64,000 nucleotides of DNA from Miltoncostaea sp963703045 (GTDB taxonomy: Bacteria > Actinomycetota > Thermoleophilia > Miltoncostaeales > Miltoncostaeaceae): positions 1,798,001 through 1,862,000 of the forward strand of contig OY969782.1 of the NCBI GenBank assembly GCA_963703045.1. Reading direction: 5' to 3'. This document shows positions 1 to 12,000 of this stretch, in pieces. The notes under the pieces are model-generated. The model saw only the letters and a program-made list of their open reading frames with translations, ran no database searches and was not told the origin of the DNA. The translations under genes and the position numbers were made by a program. Every line of letters begins with the position of its first letter. Position 1 is the first letter of the stretch.

Positions 1-144
1 TGGGGGCGGCTCGCCGAGGCGCTGACCGCCCTCGGACGCGTCAACGAGGCGGCCGACGCCTACCTGACGGGCATCGAGCAGAGCCTCGCGCACGGCCACA
101 CCGGGATGGCGTCCGACTTCGAGGCCGCCCTCGACGCGCTGTGA
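1..144 (+). CDS. C-terminal end of a TPR-like helical protein (5' end outside window)
   Basis: The first 48 codons form an open frame ending in TGA at 142-144. The visible 47 residues are helical and TPR-like: an Ala/Leu-rich helix beginning LAEALTALGRVNEAADAY is followed by a second amphipathic helix. That helix pattern is typical of the last repeat of a tetratricopeptide protein. The stop overlaps the GTG start of the next gene (GTGA), so the two are probably in one operon with the ABC-2 permease. The function of the full protein cannot be judged from this fragment. Confidence 0.55.
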   Translation, partial: WGRLAEALTALGRVNEAADAYLTGIEQSLAHGHTGMASDFEAALDAL

Positions 145-938
145 GGGCGGCGGCCGGCCGGGTCGCCGCCGCCTATGCGTTCTGGCCCCGCGGGGCCGCC
201 CACATGTGGGGGCGCAACGCCACCGTCGGGCGCAAGACGCTGCTCACCAGCCTCACGCCGCGCTTCCTCGAGGCGATCGCCTACCTGGCGATCATGGGCC
301 TCGGGCTCGGCACGTATCTCACCACCGTCGAGGGCGTCGACTACGTCGACTTCATCGCTCCGGGCGTCGCGGCGAGCACCGTCATGTTCGGCGCGATCAT
401 CGAGACGACCTACAACTCCTTCGTGCGCATCCACGTGCGCCGGGTGGTCGAGGCGGTCGTGACCACCCCGCTGTCGCTGGCCGACGTCGTCGTGGGCGAG
501 TACCTGTGGGGCGCCACCCGGGCGGTCGTGTACGGCCTGGTGTTCCTGGTGGTGATGGCGGGGTTCGGCCTCGTGCACTCGCCGATGGCCCTGCTGCTGC
601 CGCCGGTCTTCCTGATCGGGGCGCTCACCTTCGCGGTGCTCGGCATGGCCTACACGGCGATGGTGTCGAGCATCGAGCACTTCAACATCCTGTTCACCGG
701 GCTGCTGACGCCGATGTTCCTGTTCGGCGGGGTCTTCTTCCCGTTCTCGGGCCTCCCCGGCTGGGCCCAGGTGGTCGGCTGGTGCCTGCCGCTCTCGCAC
801 CTGGTGGCGGCCACGCGCGACCTGACCCTCGGGGGGGCCGACGGCGGGACGCTCGCGCACGTCGGCGCCCTCGTGGTGATCCTCGTCGCGGTGTTCCCGT
901 TCCCGGCCCGCCGGCTCAGGAGGACCGTCCTGAGGTAG
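141..938 (+). CDS. ABC-2 type transporter permease
   Basis: A 265-residue integral membrane protein with about six hydrophobic segments and the ABC-2 (NodJ/DrrB-like) pattern: a cytoplasmic N-terminus with WGRNATVGRKTLL, a first membrane span, and near the C-terminus the FLFGGVFFPFSGLP segment followed by LPLSH and a short charged tail. Such proteins are the membrane half of exporters for drugs, lipids or lipo-oligosaccharides. No ATPase partner lies in the window, so it probably sits upstream, outside the window. The GTG start at 141 overlaps the upstream TGA, which fixes the start. The substrate cannot be inferred. Confidence 0.85.
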   Translation: MRAAAGRVAAAYAFWPRGAAHMWGRNATVGRKTLLTSLTPRFLEAIAYLAIMGLGLGTYLTTVEGVDYVDFIAPGVAASTVMFGAIIETTYNSFVRIHVRRVVEAVVTTPLSLADVVVGEYLWGATRAVVYGLVFLVVMAGFGLVHSPMALLLPPVFLIGALTFAVLGMAYTAMVSSIEHFNILFTGLLTPMFLFGGVFFPFSGLPGWAQVVGWCLPLSHLVAATRDLTLGGADGGTLAHVGALVVILVAVFPFPARRLRRTVLR

Positions 939-977
939 ACGGGCTCCGTCGCCGCCCCCGACCGCCGCCGCGACGAC

Positions 978-1352
978 TCAGGCGGCGCGCCGGCGCCGGC
1001 GCAGCACCGCCGGAACCCGCCGGCCCACCAGCAGGACGCCCAGCGCGATCGCGGCCACCACGACGAACGACGGTGCCGTGCCGCGGTCGAACGCGACGCT
1101 CCGCAGGGCCATCCCGACCGTCAGCGCCCCCGCCCAGGCGGCGGCGCCCGTCGCGAGGCCGGCGGGCCGGCGCCATCCCCGCACCGCGGCCCAGCCGGTC
1201 GCGGCGCCGATGAGGAACGGCGCGGCGACCGCGACGGTGCCCGCGACCGCCGAGCCCTCGTCGTGGCTCGCGCGGCCCAGGGCGGCGAACAGCACGATCC
1301 CGGCGGCGTCGGCGAGCGCCGCCGCCGCGATCGCCCGGGTCGGCGCGGCTAC
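978..1352 (-). CDS. DUF3054 family small membrane protein
   Basis: About 125 residues with four hydrophobic segments, a GRASHDEGS motif after the first one and GWAAVRGWRRP after the second. This matches the actinobacterial DUF3054 family (membrane proteins of unknown function, about 120 aa). It ends in a basic tail of arginines. The frame overlaps the last codons of the malic enzyme gene upstream. No ATG, GTG or TTG lies in frame between the malic enzyme 3' end and the first membrane segment. The first in-frame GTG is at 1295 and would delete half of that segment. Start left open: a rare start codon or a small sequence error upstream are both possible. Confidence 0.65.
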   Translation of the reverse strand, partial: VAAPTRAIAAAALADAAGIVLFAALGRASHDEGSAVAGTVAVAAPFLIGAATGWAAVRGWRRPAGLATGAAAWAGALTVGMALRSVAFDRGTAPSFVVVAAIALGVLLVGRRVPAVLRRRRRAA

Positions 1353-2782
1353 GAGGCCGAGGCGGCGGCGGCCGCCGACGCGGTGATGCGGGCGACCCCG
1401 GTCGCCTCGGCGGCGGCGCGCACCGCGGCCGCCACGTTCGGCACCAGTCGCTGGCTGAAGATCGACGGCACCACGTTGACCTCCGAGACGCCCCCGTCCT
1501 CGGCGGCGGTGCGGGCGATGGCCGCCGCCGCCGCGAGCACCATCTCCTGGTTGATCGCGGTCGCGCGGCAGTCGAGCGCCCCGCGCCAGATGCCGGGCGA
1601 GGCCAGTCCCGAGTTGATCTGGTTCGGCACGTCCGGCCGGCCGGTGGCGTAGACGCGGGCGACGCCGGCGGCCTCGTCGGGCAGCAGCTCCGGGTCGGGC
1701 ATCGCCAGGGCGAGCACGACCGGGTCGGCGGCCATCGTCCGCACGGCGTCGGCCGAGAGCAGGCCGGGCACCGACAGGCCGACGAACGCGTGCGCGCCGC
1801 TCAGCACGTCGGTCACCGATCCGGAGCGACGCTCCGGGTTGGTGTTCTCCGCGATCCAGGTCAGGCCCGCGTCGTCGAGGCCGCCCCGGCCCGCGTGGAC
1901 GGCGCCGGTGCTGTCGCAGGCGATCACGGCCCCCGCGCCGGCGGCCACCAGCAGCCGCACGACGGCCTGGCCGCCCGGACCGAGACCGGCCACGACGATC
2001 GTCGCGTCGGCGAGCGCGGTGCCGGCCGTGCCGAGCCCGTTGGTCAGGGCGGCCAGCACCGCGGCGGCGGTGCCCCCCTGATCCTCGTGGAACACGGGGA
2101 TGTCGAGGCGCTCGTCGATGAGCCGCTGGATCTCGAAGCAGCGCGGCGCGGCGATGTCGCTCAGGTGGATCCCCGCGAACACCGACGAGCACAGCACGAC
2201 GGCCTCGGCGATCTCGGCCGGGTCGCGCAGATCGACCGGCAGGGGGAAGGCGTCGATGCCGGCGAGGGTGCGCAGGAAGGCGGCCTTGGCCTCGAGGGCC
2301 GGGAGCGACGCCTCGGCGCCGAGGTCGCCCTGGCCGACGACCGATGAGCCGTCGCTCACGACCATCACGCTGTTGCCCTTGATCGTGTACTCCCAGGCCT
2401 GCTCGAAGTCGTGGTGGATCGCCATGCAGACGCGTGCGACGCCGGGCGTGTAGGCCATCGACAGGTCGTCGCGGGTGGCGACCGGGACCCGGTTCTGCAT
2501 GCCCACCATGCCGCCGGCGTGCGCCCGGAACACGCGGTCGATGCTCGACTCCACGCTCACGCCATCGACGCCCGCGACCGCCCGCGCGATCTGCTCCCCG
2601 TGCTCCTCGTCGCGCGCGAGCACCGAGATGTCGCGGGTCACCGCGGTCGTGCTCGACCGGACGATGTCCACGCCGCCCACCTGCCCGCCGGCCTCGCCGA
2701 CGGCGGCGAGCACCTGCCCGAGCATCCCGATGCGCGCCGGGATGCCGGCCCGGATCGTGAGCGAGTAGCTGGCGTGGGACAT
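1349..2782 (-). CDS. NAD-dependent malic enzyme with N-terminal ACT domain
   Basis: 477 residues. Residues 1-80 form an ACT-type small-molecule-binding domain. The malic enzyme core follows: the YTPGVA motif with the catalytic Tyr, the KGNSVMVVSDGSSVVGQGDL stretch, EAKAAFL with the catalytic Lys, FHEDQGGTA with acidic metal ligands, a GLGPGGQAVV Rossmann nucleotide loop, and ATGRPDVPNQIN near the C-terminus. The enzyme oxidatively decarboxylates malate to pyruvate, linking the TCA cycle to glycolysis and gluconeogenesis. An ACT domain on this enzyme class suggests allosteric control by an amino acid (inference). ATG start at 2782; a TAGGCT -10-like hexamer lies at 2817-2822. The DUF3054 gene follows with overlap. 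Confidence 0.92.
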   Translation of the reverse strand: MSHASYSLTIRAGIPARIGMLGQVLAAVGEAGGQVGGVDIVRSSTTAVTRDISVLARDEEHGEQIARAVAGVDGVSVESSIDRVFRAHAGGMVGMQNRVPVATRDDLSMAYTPGVARVCMAIHHDFEQAWEYTIKGNSVMVVSDGSSVVGQGDLGAEASLPALEAKAAFLRTLAGIDAFPLPVDLRDPAEIAEAVVLCSSVFAGIHLSDIAAPRCFEIQRLIDERLDIPVFHEDQGGTAAAVLAALTNGLGTAGTALADATIVVAGLGPGGQAVVRLLVAAGAGAVIACDSTGAVHAGRGGLDDAGLTWIAENTNPERRSGSVTDVLSGAHAFVGLSVPGLLSADAVRTMAADPVVLALAMPDPELLPDEAAGVARVYATGRPDVPNQINSGLASPGIWRGALDCRATAINQEMVLAAAAAIARTAAEDGGVSEVNVVPSIFSQRLVPNVAAAVRAAAEATGVARITASAAAAASAS

Positions 2783-2816
2783 CGGGGGGACCTCGTGTCG
2801 GACGAAAGGACACGAC

Positions 2817-2822
2817 AGCCTA
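2817..2822 (-). promoter_or_regulatory. -10-like hexamer for the malic enzyme gene
   Basis: Read on the minus strand this is TAGGCT, the same hexamer found at several operon heads in this window. It lies 34 bases upstream of the ATG at 2782, so this transcript would have a leader of about 25-28 bases. A GAGG sequence shortly before the ATG could serve as ribosome binding site. Confidence 0.45.
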
Positions 2823-3026
2823 CCCCGCCCGAAACGAGCCGGCGCCCCATCGTCACCCTGCCGAACCCCGTCAGGCAGCGGCTCCCCGCGCCTGTGCGTG
2901 CGGGCTCACCGATAAAGGCGACAGCGGCGATGCCGATGCCGAGGTCATGGTCCGGACCGCGACGGCCGATGGTATCCCTCTGCGCACACGTCGCGGACGG
3001 TCGCCCCTGGGGGTGATCCGGCGCAC

Positions 3027-6000
3027 GTGAGGAGTGCTCTCACGACGCGGTCGCGGGTGCTGTCGGTGGTGCTGGCCGTCGTGCTGCTGGCCGCCATCGC
3101 GGCCGTCGCGCTCATGCGCGGCGGAGGGGCCCCGCCCCCATCCCGCCCCTTCGTCGAGCAGGCGCTCGGGGCCCCCGACACGGGCGCGCCCGTCGCCCGC
3201 CCCCTTCGCGCCGGGCTGCGTGCCGAGGTCGGCCCCGATCGGCACACGGTGGCGCGCGGTCGCGACCGGGTGAGCCTGTCGCTCGACGCACCGGGCGCGC
3301 GGCCGTGGCAGCGGTTCGCCCGCGGCGTGCGCCGAGACGCGGCCTGGGGCGCGCAGACCGTCGTGTTCCTCCCGGCGGGCACGGAGGAGTTCCTCACCGT
3401 CGAGCGCCGTCAGGGGCCGCGCACCTGGAGATGGCACATCGACGCACCCGGGCTCACGCCGCGCCTCACGGACTCCGGCACGGTTGCCTTCGCGCGCGAC
3501 GGGCGGGTGAGCCCGCTCGAGATCCCCGCGGCGGCGATCCTCGACGCCGACGGCCGCCCGGTCACCCCCGCGGGGGTCGGCTGGGAGCTACAGCGGGTCG
3601 CGGGCGACTGGGATCTCGTGCTGCGGCTCGACGACGCCGAGCTGCCGACGCCGTACGTCATCGATCCCGCGATCTCGCTCAGCGGCACCTCGACGGCCGT
3701 GGGAGAGGGCGCCGCGGCCATCGGCTCGAAGCCGGCGGCCGTCGGCCAGAACGACCTGATGATCGCCCAGGTGATGTTCGACAACGGCAACACGATCACC
3801 CTGACGCCGCCCTCGGGCTGGACGCTGGTGCGGCGCGACGACAACGGGGGCAGCTTCGGCCAGGCGCTCTACCGCAAGGTCGCGGGCGCGTCGGAGCCGA
3901 GCTCCTATTCCTGGACGATGGCGGGCCACACCGGTTCCGGCGAGGAATGGGCCGTCGGCATCTCGACCTACACCGGCGTCGACAACACCTCGCCGATCGC
4001 CGCGTCCTCGGGCGCCAACGGCAGCAGCGCCGACGCCGAAGTACCATCGATCACGGCGCCCGCCGGTGCCCGGGTCGCGGCCTTCTTCAGCCAGAACGGC
4101 ATCCCGACCTGGACACCCCCCTCCGGGATGACCGAGCGCTACGACTTCGCCAACACGGCCGCGTCGCGGCCCTCGGCCGCCTCGGCCGACCTCACCCAGG
4201 GCTCGGCGGGCGCGACCGGAAACAAGAGGGCCACGGCGTCCTCCTCGGGGACCTTCGTCGCGCAGATGGTCGCGCTCCGGCGCGACGACACCGCCCCGAC
4301 CGTGACGCTGACCGACCCGGGCGCCGAGCTCTCGGGCAACGAGGCTCTGAGCGCCACCGCGAGCGACGGCCAGTCCGGCCTCGAGTCGGTCACCTTCCAG
4401 CGCTCGCCGGCGGGCGCCGGAACCTGGACCACGATCGTCGTCGACACCACGAGTCCCTTCGGGGCGACCTTCGCGACCACGGGCGTCGCCGACGGCCTCT
4501 ACGACCTGCGGGCCGTGGCGACCGACGCGGCCGGCAACACCGCCACCTCGGTCGTCACGAACCGGCGCGTCGACAACACCGCCCCGGCCGCCTTCGCCCT
4601 CAGCGCCCCGGCGGCGGCCGCCGTGATCGACAACGGCCAGGCGGTCTCGGCCGCGCCGACCGACGCGGGCTCGGGCATCGCCTCGGTCGCCTTCCGCTAC
4701 TGCGCCGGCGCCTCGTGTTCGTTCGCCTCGGGCACCGCCATCGGCAGCGACACCGCCAGCCCCTACTCCGTGAGCTGGACCTCCCAGCCGGCCGATGGTC
4801 AGTACACCCTGATCGCACGCGCCACCGACGCCGCCGGCAACACCCGCGACTCGTCCACCACCACGGTGAGCGTCGACAACACCGCCCCCGCGGCGAGCCT
4901 CACCGACCCGGGCGCCAACCTGCGTGGCACCGTCGCCCTGGCGGCCAGCGGCCACCGACGCGGGCGGGGTGGCCTCGGTGGCCTTCCAGCGCTCGCCCGC
5001 CGGCGCGGGCACCTGGACGACCATCTCCACCGACACCGGCTCGCCCTACACCGCCTCGCTCAACACGGTCGCCCTCGCCGACGGCCTCTACGACCTGCGG
5101 GTGCTGGTCAGCGACGCGGCCGGCAACCAGACCACCTCCACGGTCGCCGGGCGGCGGGTCAACAACACCGCCCCCGCGGCGAGCCTCACCGACCCGGGGG
5201 CCAACCTGCGCGGCACCGTGGCTCTGGCGGCCGGGTCGAGCGACGGCGGCTCGGGAGTCGCCTCTGTGGCCTTCCAGCGCTCTCCGGCGGGCGCCGGCAC
5301 CTGGACGACGATCTCCACCGACACCGGCTCGCCCTACACCGCCTCGCTCAACACGAGCGCCCTCGCCGACGGCCTCTACGACCTGCGGGTCGTGGCGACC
5401 GACGCGGCCGGCAACCAGACCACCTCGGCCGTCGTGGCCGACCGGCGCGTCAACAACACCGCCCCCGTGGTCGCCCTCACCGACCCGGGCGCCAACCTGC
5501 GCGCCACCGTCGCCCTGGCGGCCACCTCGAGCGATGCGGGTGGGGTGGCCTCGGTGGCCTTCCAGCGCTCACCGGCGGGCGCCGGCACCTGGACCACCAT
5601 CTCCAGCGACACCACCGACCCCTACGGCGCCTCGCTCGACACGAGCGCCCTCGCCGACGGGCTCTACGACCTGCGGGTCGTGGCGACCGACGCGGCCGGC
5701 AACACCGCCACCGACACCGTCGCCGACCGGCGCGTCGACAACACCGCCCCGGCCGCCTTCGCCCTCAGCGCCCCGGCGGCGGCCGCCGCGATCCACAACG
5801 GCCAGGCGGTCTCGGCCGCGCCGACCGACGCGGGCTCGGGCGTCGCCTCGGTCTCCTTCCGCTACTGCGCCGGTGGGGCGTGCACCTACGGGGCGGGCAC
5901 CGCGATCGGCAGCGACACCACCAGCCCCTACTCGGTGACCTGGAGCGCGCAGCCGGCCGACGGCACCTACACCCTGATCGCGCGCGTCACCGACGCCGCC

Positions 6001-9000
6001 GGCAACACCCGCGACTCGTCCACCACGGCGGTCGGCGTCAACAACACCGCCCCCGTGGTCGCCCTCACCGACCCGGGCGCCAACCTGCGCGCCACCGTCG
6101 CCCTGACGGCAACCGCCACCGACGCGGGCGGCGTGGCCTCGGTGGTCTTCCAGCGCTCCCCCGCCGGCGCCGGCACCTGGACGACGATCGACACCGACAC
6201 CGGCTCGCCCTACGGCGCCTCCCTCGACACGAGCGCCCTGGCCGACGGCCTCTACGACCTGCGGGCCGTGGCGACCGACGCGGCCGGCAACACCGCCACC
6301 TCGGTCGTCACGAACCGGCGCGTCGACAACACCGCCCCGGCCGCCTTCGCCCTCAGCGCCCCGGCGGCGGCCGCCGTGATCGACAACGGCCAGGCGGTCT
6401 CGGCCGCGCCGACCGACGCGGGCTCGGGCATCGCCTCGGTCGCCTTCCGCTACTGCGCCGGCGCCTCGTGTTCGTTCGCCTCGGGCACCGCCATCGGCAG
6501 CGACACCGCCAGCCCCTACTCCGTGAGCTGGACCTCCCAGCCGGCCGATGGTCAGTACACCCTGATCGCGCGCGCCACCGACGCCGCCGGCAACACCCGC
6601 GACTCGTCCACCACCACGGTCAGCGTCAACAACACCGCCCCCGCGGCGAGCCTCACCGACCCGGGCGCCAACCTGCGTGGCACCGTCGCCCTGGCGGCCA
6701 GCGGCCACCGACGCGGGCGGGGTGGCCTCGGTGGCCTTCCAGCGCTCGCCCGCCGGCGCGGGCACCTGGACGACCATCTCCACCGACACCGGCTCGCCCT
6801 ACACCGCCTCGCTCAACACGGTCGCCCTCGCCGACGGCCTCTACGACCTGCGCGTGCTGGTCAGCGACGCGGCCGGCAACCAGACCACCTCCACGGTCGC
6901 CGGGCGGCGGGTCGACAACACCGCCCCCGCGGCGAGCCTCACCGACCCGGGCGCCAACCTGCGCGGGGACGTCCCGCTCAGCGCGACGGCGTCCGACGGC
7001 GGGTCGGGCATCGACTCGGTCGTCTTCCAGCGCTCCCCCGCCGGCGCCGGCACCTGGACGACGATCGACACCGACACCGGCTCGCCCTACGGCGCCTCCC
7101 TCGACACGAGCGCCCTGGCCGACGGCCTCTACGACCTGCGGGCCGTGGCGACCGACGCCGCCGGCAACCAGACCACCTCGTCCGTCGTGGCCGACCGGCG
7201 GGTCGACAACGCCGCCCCCTCGGCGAGCCTCGCCGATCCGGGCACCCCGCTGCGCGGCACGGTCGCCCTGTCGGCCGGCGCGAGCGACCCCGACTCGGGG
7301 GTCGCCTCGGTGGCCTTCCAGCGCTCGCCCGCCGGCGCCGGCACCTGGACGACGATCGACACCGACTCCACCGAGCCCTACACCGCCTCGCTCGACACCC
7401 TCGCCCTCGGCGACGGCCTCTACGACCTGCGCGTGCTCGTCACCGACGTCGCCGGCAACACCGCCATCGACACCGTGGCCGCCCGGCGGGTCGACAACAC
7501 CGCCCCGGCCGCGTTCGCCATCACGGCGCCGGCGGCGGCCGCCGCGATCCGCAACGGCCAGGCGCTGACCGCCGCGCCGACCGACGCGGGCTCGGGCGTG
7601 GCCTCGGTCGCCTTCCGCCACTGCGCGGGTGGCGCGTGCACGTTCGCGGCGGGCACCGCGATCGGCGTGGACACGACGGCCCCCTATTCCGTCACCTGGT
7701 CCGCGCAGCCGGCCGGCGGCCAGTACACGCTGATCGCTCGCGCAACCGACGCCGCCGGCAACACCACCGACTCGTCCACGACCACGGTGACGGTCAACAA
7801 CACCGCGCCGACCGGCACGGTCACCGATCCGGGCAGCCCGCTGCGCGGCACCGTGGCGCTGGCCGCCGGCGCGAGCGACGGCGGATCGGGCGTCGCCTCG
7901 GTGGCCTTCCAGCGCTCGCCCGCCGGCGCCGGCACCTGGACGACGATCGACACCGACTCCACCGAGCCGTACACCGCCTCGCTCGACACCCTCGCCCTCG
8001 GCGACGGCCTCCACGACCTGCGGGCCCTGATCACGGACGCCGCCGGCAACCAGACGGCCTCGACCACCGTCGCCAACCGGCGAGTCGACAACACGACCCC
8101 CGCGGCGTTCAACATCTCCGAGCCCACCGCCGGAGCCAGCACCGGTGAGGGCCAGGCGGTCTCCGCGGCGCCGAGCGACGCCGGATCGGGCGTCGCCTCG
8201 GTCGCCTTCCGCTACTGCGCCGGCGCCGGGTGCGACTGGGCGAGCGGCACCCCGATCGCGGCGGACACGACCGCCCCGTACTCCGTCGCCTGGACCTCGC
8301 AGCCGGCCGACGGCCAGTACACCCTGATCGCCCGGGCCACCGACCAGGCGGGCAACTCGCGCGACTCGTCCACCACCACGGTCACCGTCAACAACACGCA
8401 GCCGTCGGTCAGCCTGCAGGACACCGGCACCGACCTGCGCGGCACCGTCACGTTGTCGGCCAACGCCTCGGCCGGCTCCTCCGGCGCGAGCATCGTCATG
8501 GTCAGGTTCGAGCGGTCGCCCGCGGGCGCCGGCTCCTGGACGTCGATCGCGATCGACACGACCGCCCCGTACGCCACCGACCTCGACACCACGGCCCTGC
8601 CGGACGGCCTGTACGACCTGCGCGCGGTCGTCGTGAACAACTTCGGCGGCCAGGACGATTCGCAGCTGCTCGACCGCCGCGTCAACAACACGGTGCCGAC
8701 GGCGGACCTGGACGATCCCGGCGCGGCCCTGCGCGGCTCGGTGGCCCTGTCGGCGACCGCCGCCGACACCGGCGGCTCCGGCGTGGCATCGGTGGTCTTC
8801 CAGGGTTCGCCCGCCGGAGCGGGCGATTGGAGCGACATCTCGACCGACACCTCGTCGCCGTACGGCATCGACTGGTACACCACGCTCGGTCGCCGACGGG
8901 CTCCACGACCTGCGTGTCGTCGTGACGGACCAGGCCGGCAACGCGACGACCGCGACGGTCGCCAACCGCCGCGTCAACAACACCGCGCCGGATGTCAGCC

Positions 9001-12000
9001 TCGACGATCCGGGCGCCGACCTGCGCGGCACCGTGGCCCTGGCGGCCACCGCCGCCGACGCGGGATCGGGGATGGCCTCGGTGGCATTCCAGCGCTCGCC
9101 CGCCGGCACCGGCACGTGGACGACGATCGACACCGACGCCACCGGCCCCTATGGAGCGTCGCTCGACACGGAGGCCCTCGCCGACGGCCTCTACGACCTG
9201 CGGGCCGTCGCCACCGACGCGCTCGGCAACACCAGCATCTCGGTCGTGGCCGAGCGGCGCGTCAACAACACCGCCCCCGTGGTCGCCCTCACCGACCCGG
9301 GCGCCAACCTGCGCGCCACCGTCGCCCTGGCGGCCACCTCGAGCGATGCGGGTGGGGTGGCCTCGGTGGCCTTCCAGCGCTCACCGGCGGGCGCCGGCAC
9401 CTGGACCACCATCTCCAGCGACACCACCGACCCCTACGGCGCCTCGCTCGACACGAGCGCCCTCGCCGACGGGCTCTACGACCTGCGGGTCGTGGCGACC
9501 GACGCGGCCGGCAACACCGCCACCGACACCGTCGCCGACCGGCGCGTCGACAACACCGCCCCGGCCGCCTTCGCCCTCAGCGCCCCGGCGGCGGCCGCCG
9601 CGATCCACAACGGCCAGGCGGTCTCGGCCGCGCCGACCGACGCGGGCTCGGGCGTCGCCTCGGTCTCCTTCCGCTACTGCGCCGGTGGGGCGTGCACCTA
9701 CGGGGCGGGCACCGCGATCGGCAGCGACACCACCAGCCCCTACTCGGTGACCTGGAGCGCGCAGCCGGCCGACGGCACCTACACCCTGATCGCGCGCGTC
9801 ACCGACGCCGCCGGCAACACCCGCGACTCGTCCACCACGGCGGTCGGCGTCAACAACACCGCCCCCGTGGTCGCCCTCACCGACCCGGGCGCCAACCTGC
9901 GCGCCACCGTCGCCCTGACGGCAACCGCCACCGACGCGGGCGGCGTGGCCTCGGTGGCCTTCCAGCGCTCCCCCGCCGGCGCCGGCACCTGGACGACGAT
10001 CGACACCGACACCGGCTCGCCCTACGGCGCCTCCCTCGACACGAGCGCCCTGGCCGACGGCCTCTACGACCTGCGGGCCGTGGCGACCGACGCCGCCGGC
10101 AACCAGACCACCTCGTCCGTCGTGGCCGACCGGCGGGTCAACAACGCCGCCCCCTCGGCGAGCCTCGCCGATCCGGGCACCCCGCTGCGCGGCACGGTCG
10201 CCCTGTCGGCCGGCGCGAGCGACCCCGACTCGGGGGTCGCCTCGGTGGCCTTCCAGCGCTCGCCCGCCGGCGCCGGCACCTGGACGACGATCGACTCCGA
10301 CTCCACCGAGCCCTACACCGCCTCGCTCGACACGATCGGCCTCGGCGACGGCCTCTACGACCTGCGCGTGCTCGTCACCGACGTCGCCGGCAACACCGCC
10401 ATCGACACCGTGGCCGCCCGGCGGGTCGACAACACCGCCCCGGCCGTCACCCTCACCGACCCCGGCGCCGACCTGCGCGCCACCGTGGCTCTCGGGGCGA
10501 CCTCGAGCGACGGCGGCTCGGGCGTGGCCTCGGTGACCTTCGAGCGCTCCCCGGCCGGCGCCGGCACCTGGACCGCCATCGCGAGCGACGCCACCGACCC
10601 CTACGACGCCTCGCTCGACACCGTCGCCCTCGCCGACGGCCTCTACGACCTGCGGGTCGTGTCCACCGACGCGGCCGGCAACACCGCCACCGACACCGTG
10701 GCCGCCCGGCGGGTGGACAACACCGCCCCGGACGACTTCTCGCTCGCCGCGCCCGACGATGGCGCCGCCATCCGCGACGGCCGCACGCTCAGCGCGTCAC
10801 CGGGCGACCTCGGGGGCGGCATCGCCTCGGTCTCCTTCCGGTACTGCGCGGGTGGCATGTGCACGTACGCCGCGGGCACCGCCATCGGCAGCGACACCGC
10901 CAGCCCCTACTCCGTGAGCTGGACCTCGCAGCCGGCCGACGGTCAGTACACCCTGATCGCGCGCGCCACCGACGCCGCCGGCAACACCACGCGACTCGTC
11001 CACCACCACCGTGAGCGTCGACAACACCGCCCCGACCGCCTCGCTCACCGACCCGGGCGCCGACCTGCGCGGGGTCGTCGCCCTGGCGGCCACGGCCACC
11101 GACGCGGGCGGCGTCGCCTCGGTGGTCTTCGAGCGCTCGCCGGCGGGCGCCGGCACCTGGACGACGATCTCGACCGACACGAGCGGCCCCTACACGGCCT
11201 CGCTCGACACCGTCGCCCTCGGCGACGGCCCCTACGACCTGCGCGTCGTCTCGACCGACGCCGCCGGCAACACGACCGACTCGTCCACCACGGCGGTGAG
11301 CGTCAACAACACCGCCCCGACCGCCTCGCTCACCGACCCGGGCGCCGACCTGCGCGGGGTCGTCGCCCTGGCGGCCACGGCCGCCGACGCGGGCGGCGTC
11401 GCCTCGGTGGTCTTCCAGCGCTCGCCCGCCGGCGCCGGCACCTGGACGACGATCGACACCGACTCCACCGAGCCCTACACCGCCTCGCTCGACACCCTCG
11501 CCCTCGGCGACGGCCTCTACGACCTGCGCGTGCTGGTCAGCGACGCGGCCGGCAACCAGACCACCTCGTCGCTCGCCGACCGGCGCATCGACAACACCGC
11601 CCCGGACGCCTTCTCGCTCGACGCCCCCGTCGAGGGCGCCGCCATCCGCGACGGACAGACGGTGAGCGCCACGCCGGCCGACGCGGGCTCGGGCATCGCC
11701 TCGGTGCAGTTCCTCACCTGCGCCGGCACCTCGTGCACCGTCGCCGCGGGCACCGCCATCGGCAGCGACACCACCAGCCCCTACGCGGTCACCTGGACCT
11801 CGCCGCCGGCCGACGGCACCTACACCCTGATCGCGCGCGCCACCGACGCCGCCGGCAACACCACCGACTCGTCCACCACGGCGGTGAGCCTCGACAACGC
11901 CGCCCCCACGGCGGGCCTCGACGACCCGGGCGCGAACCTGCGCGGCACGGTGGCCCTGTCGGCGAGCGCCGCCGACTCCGGCACCGGCGTGACCGGCGTC

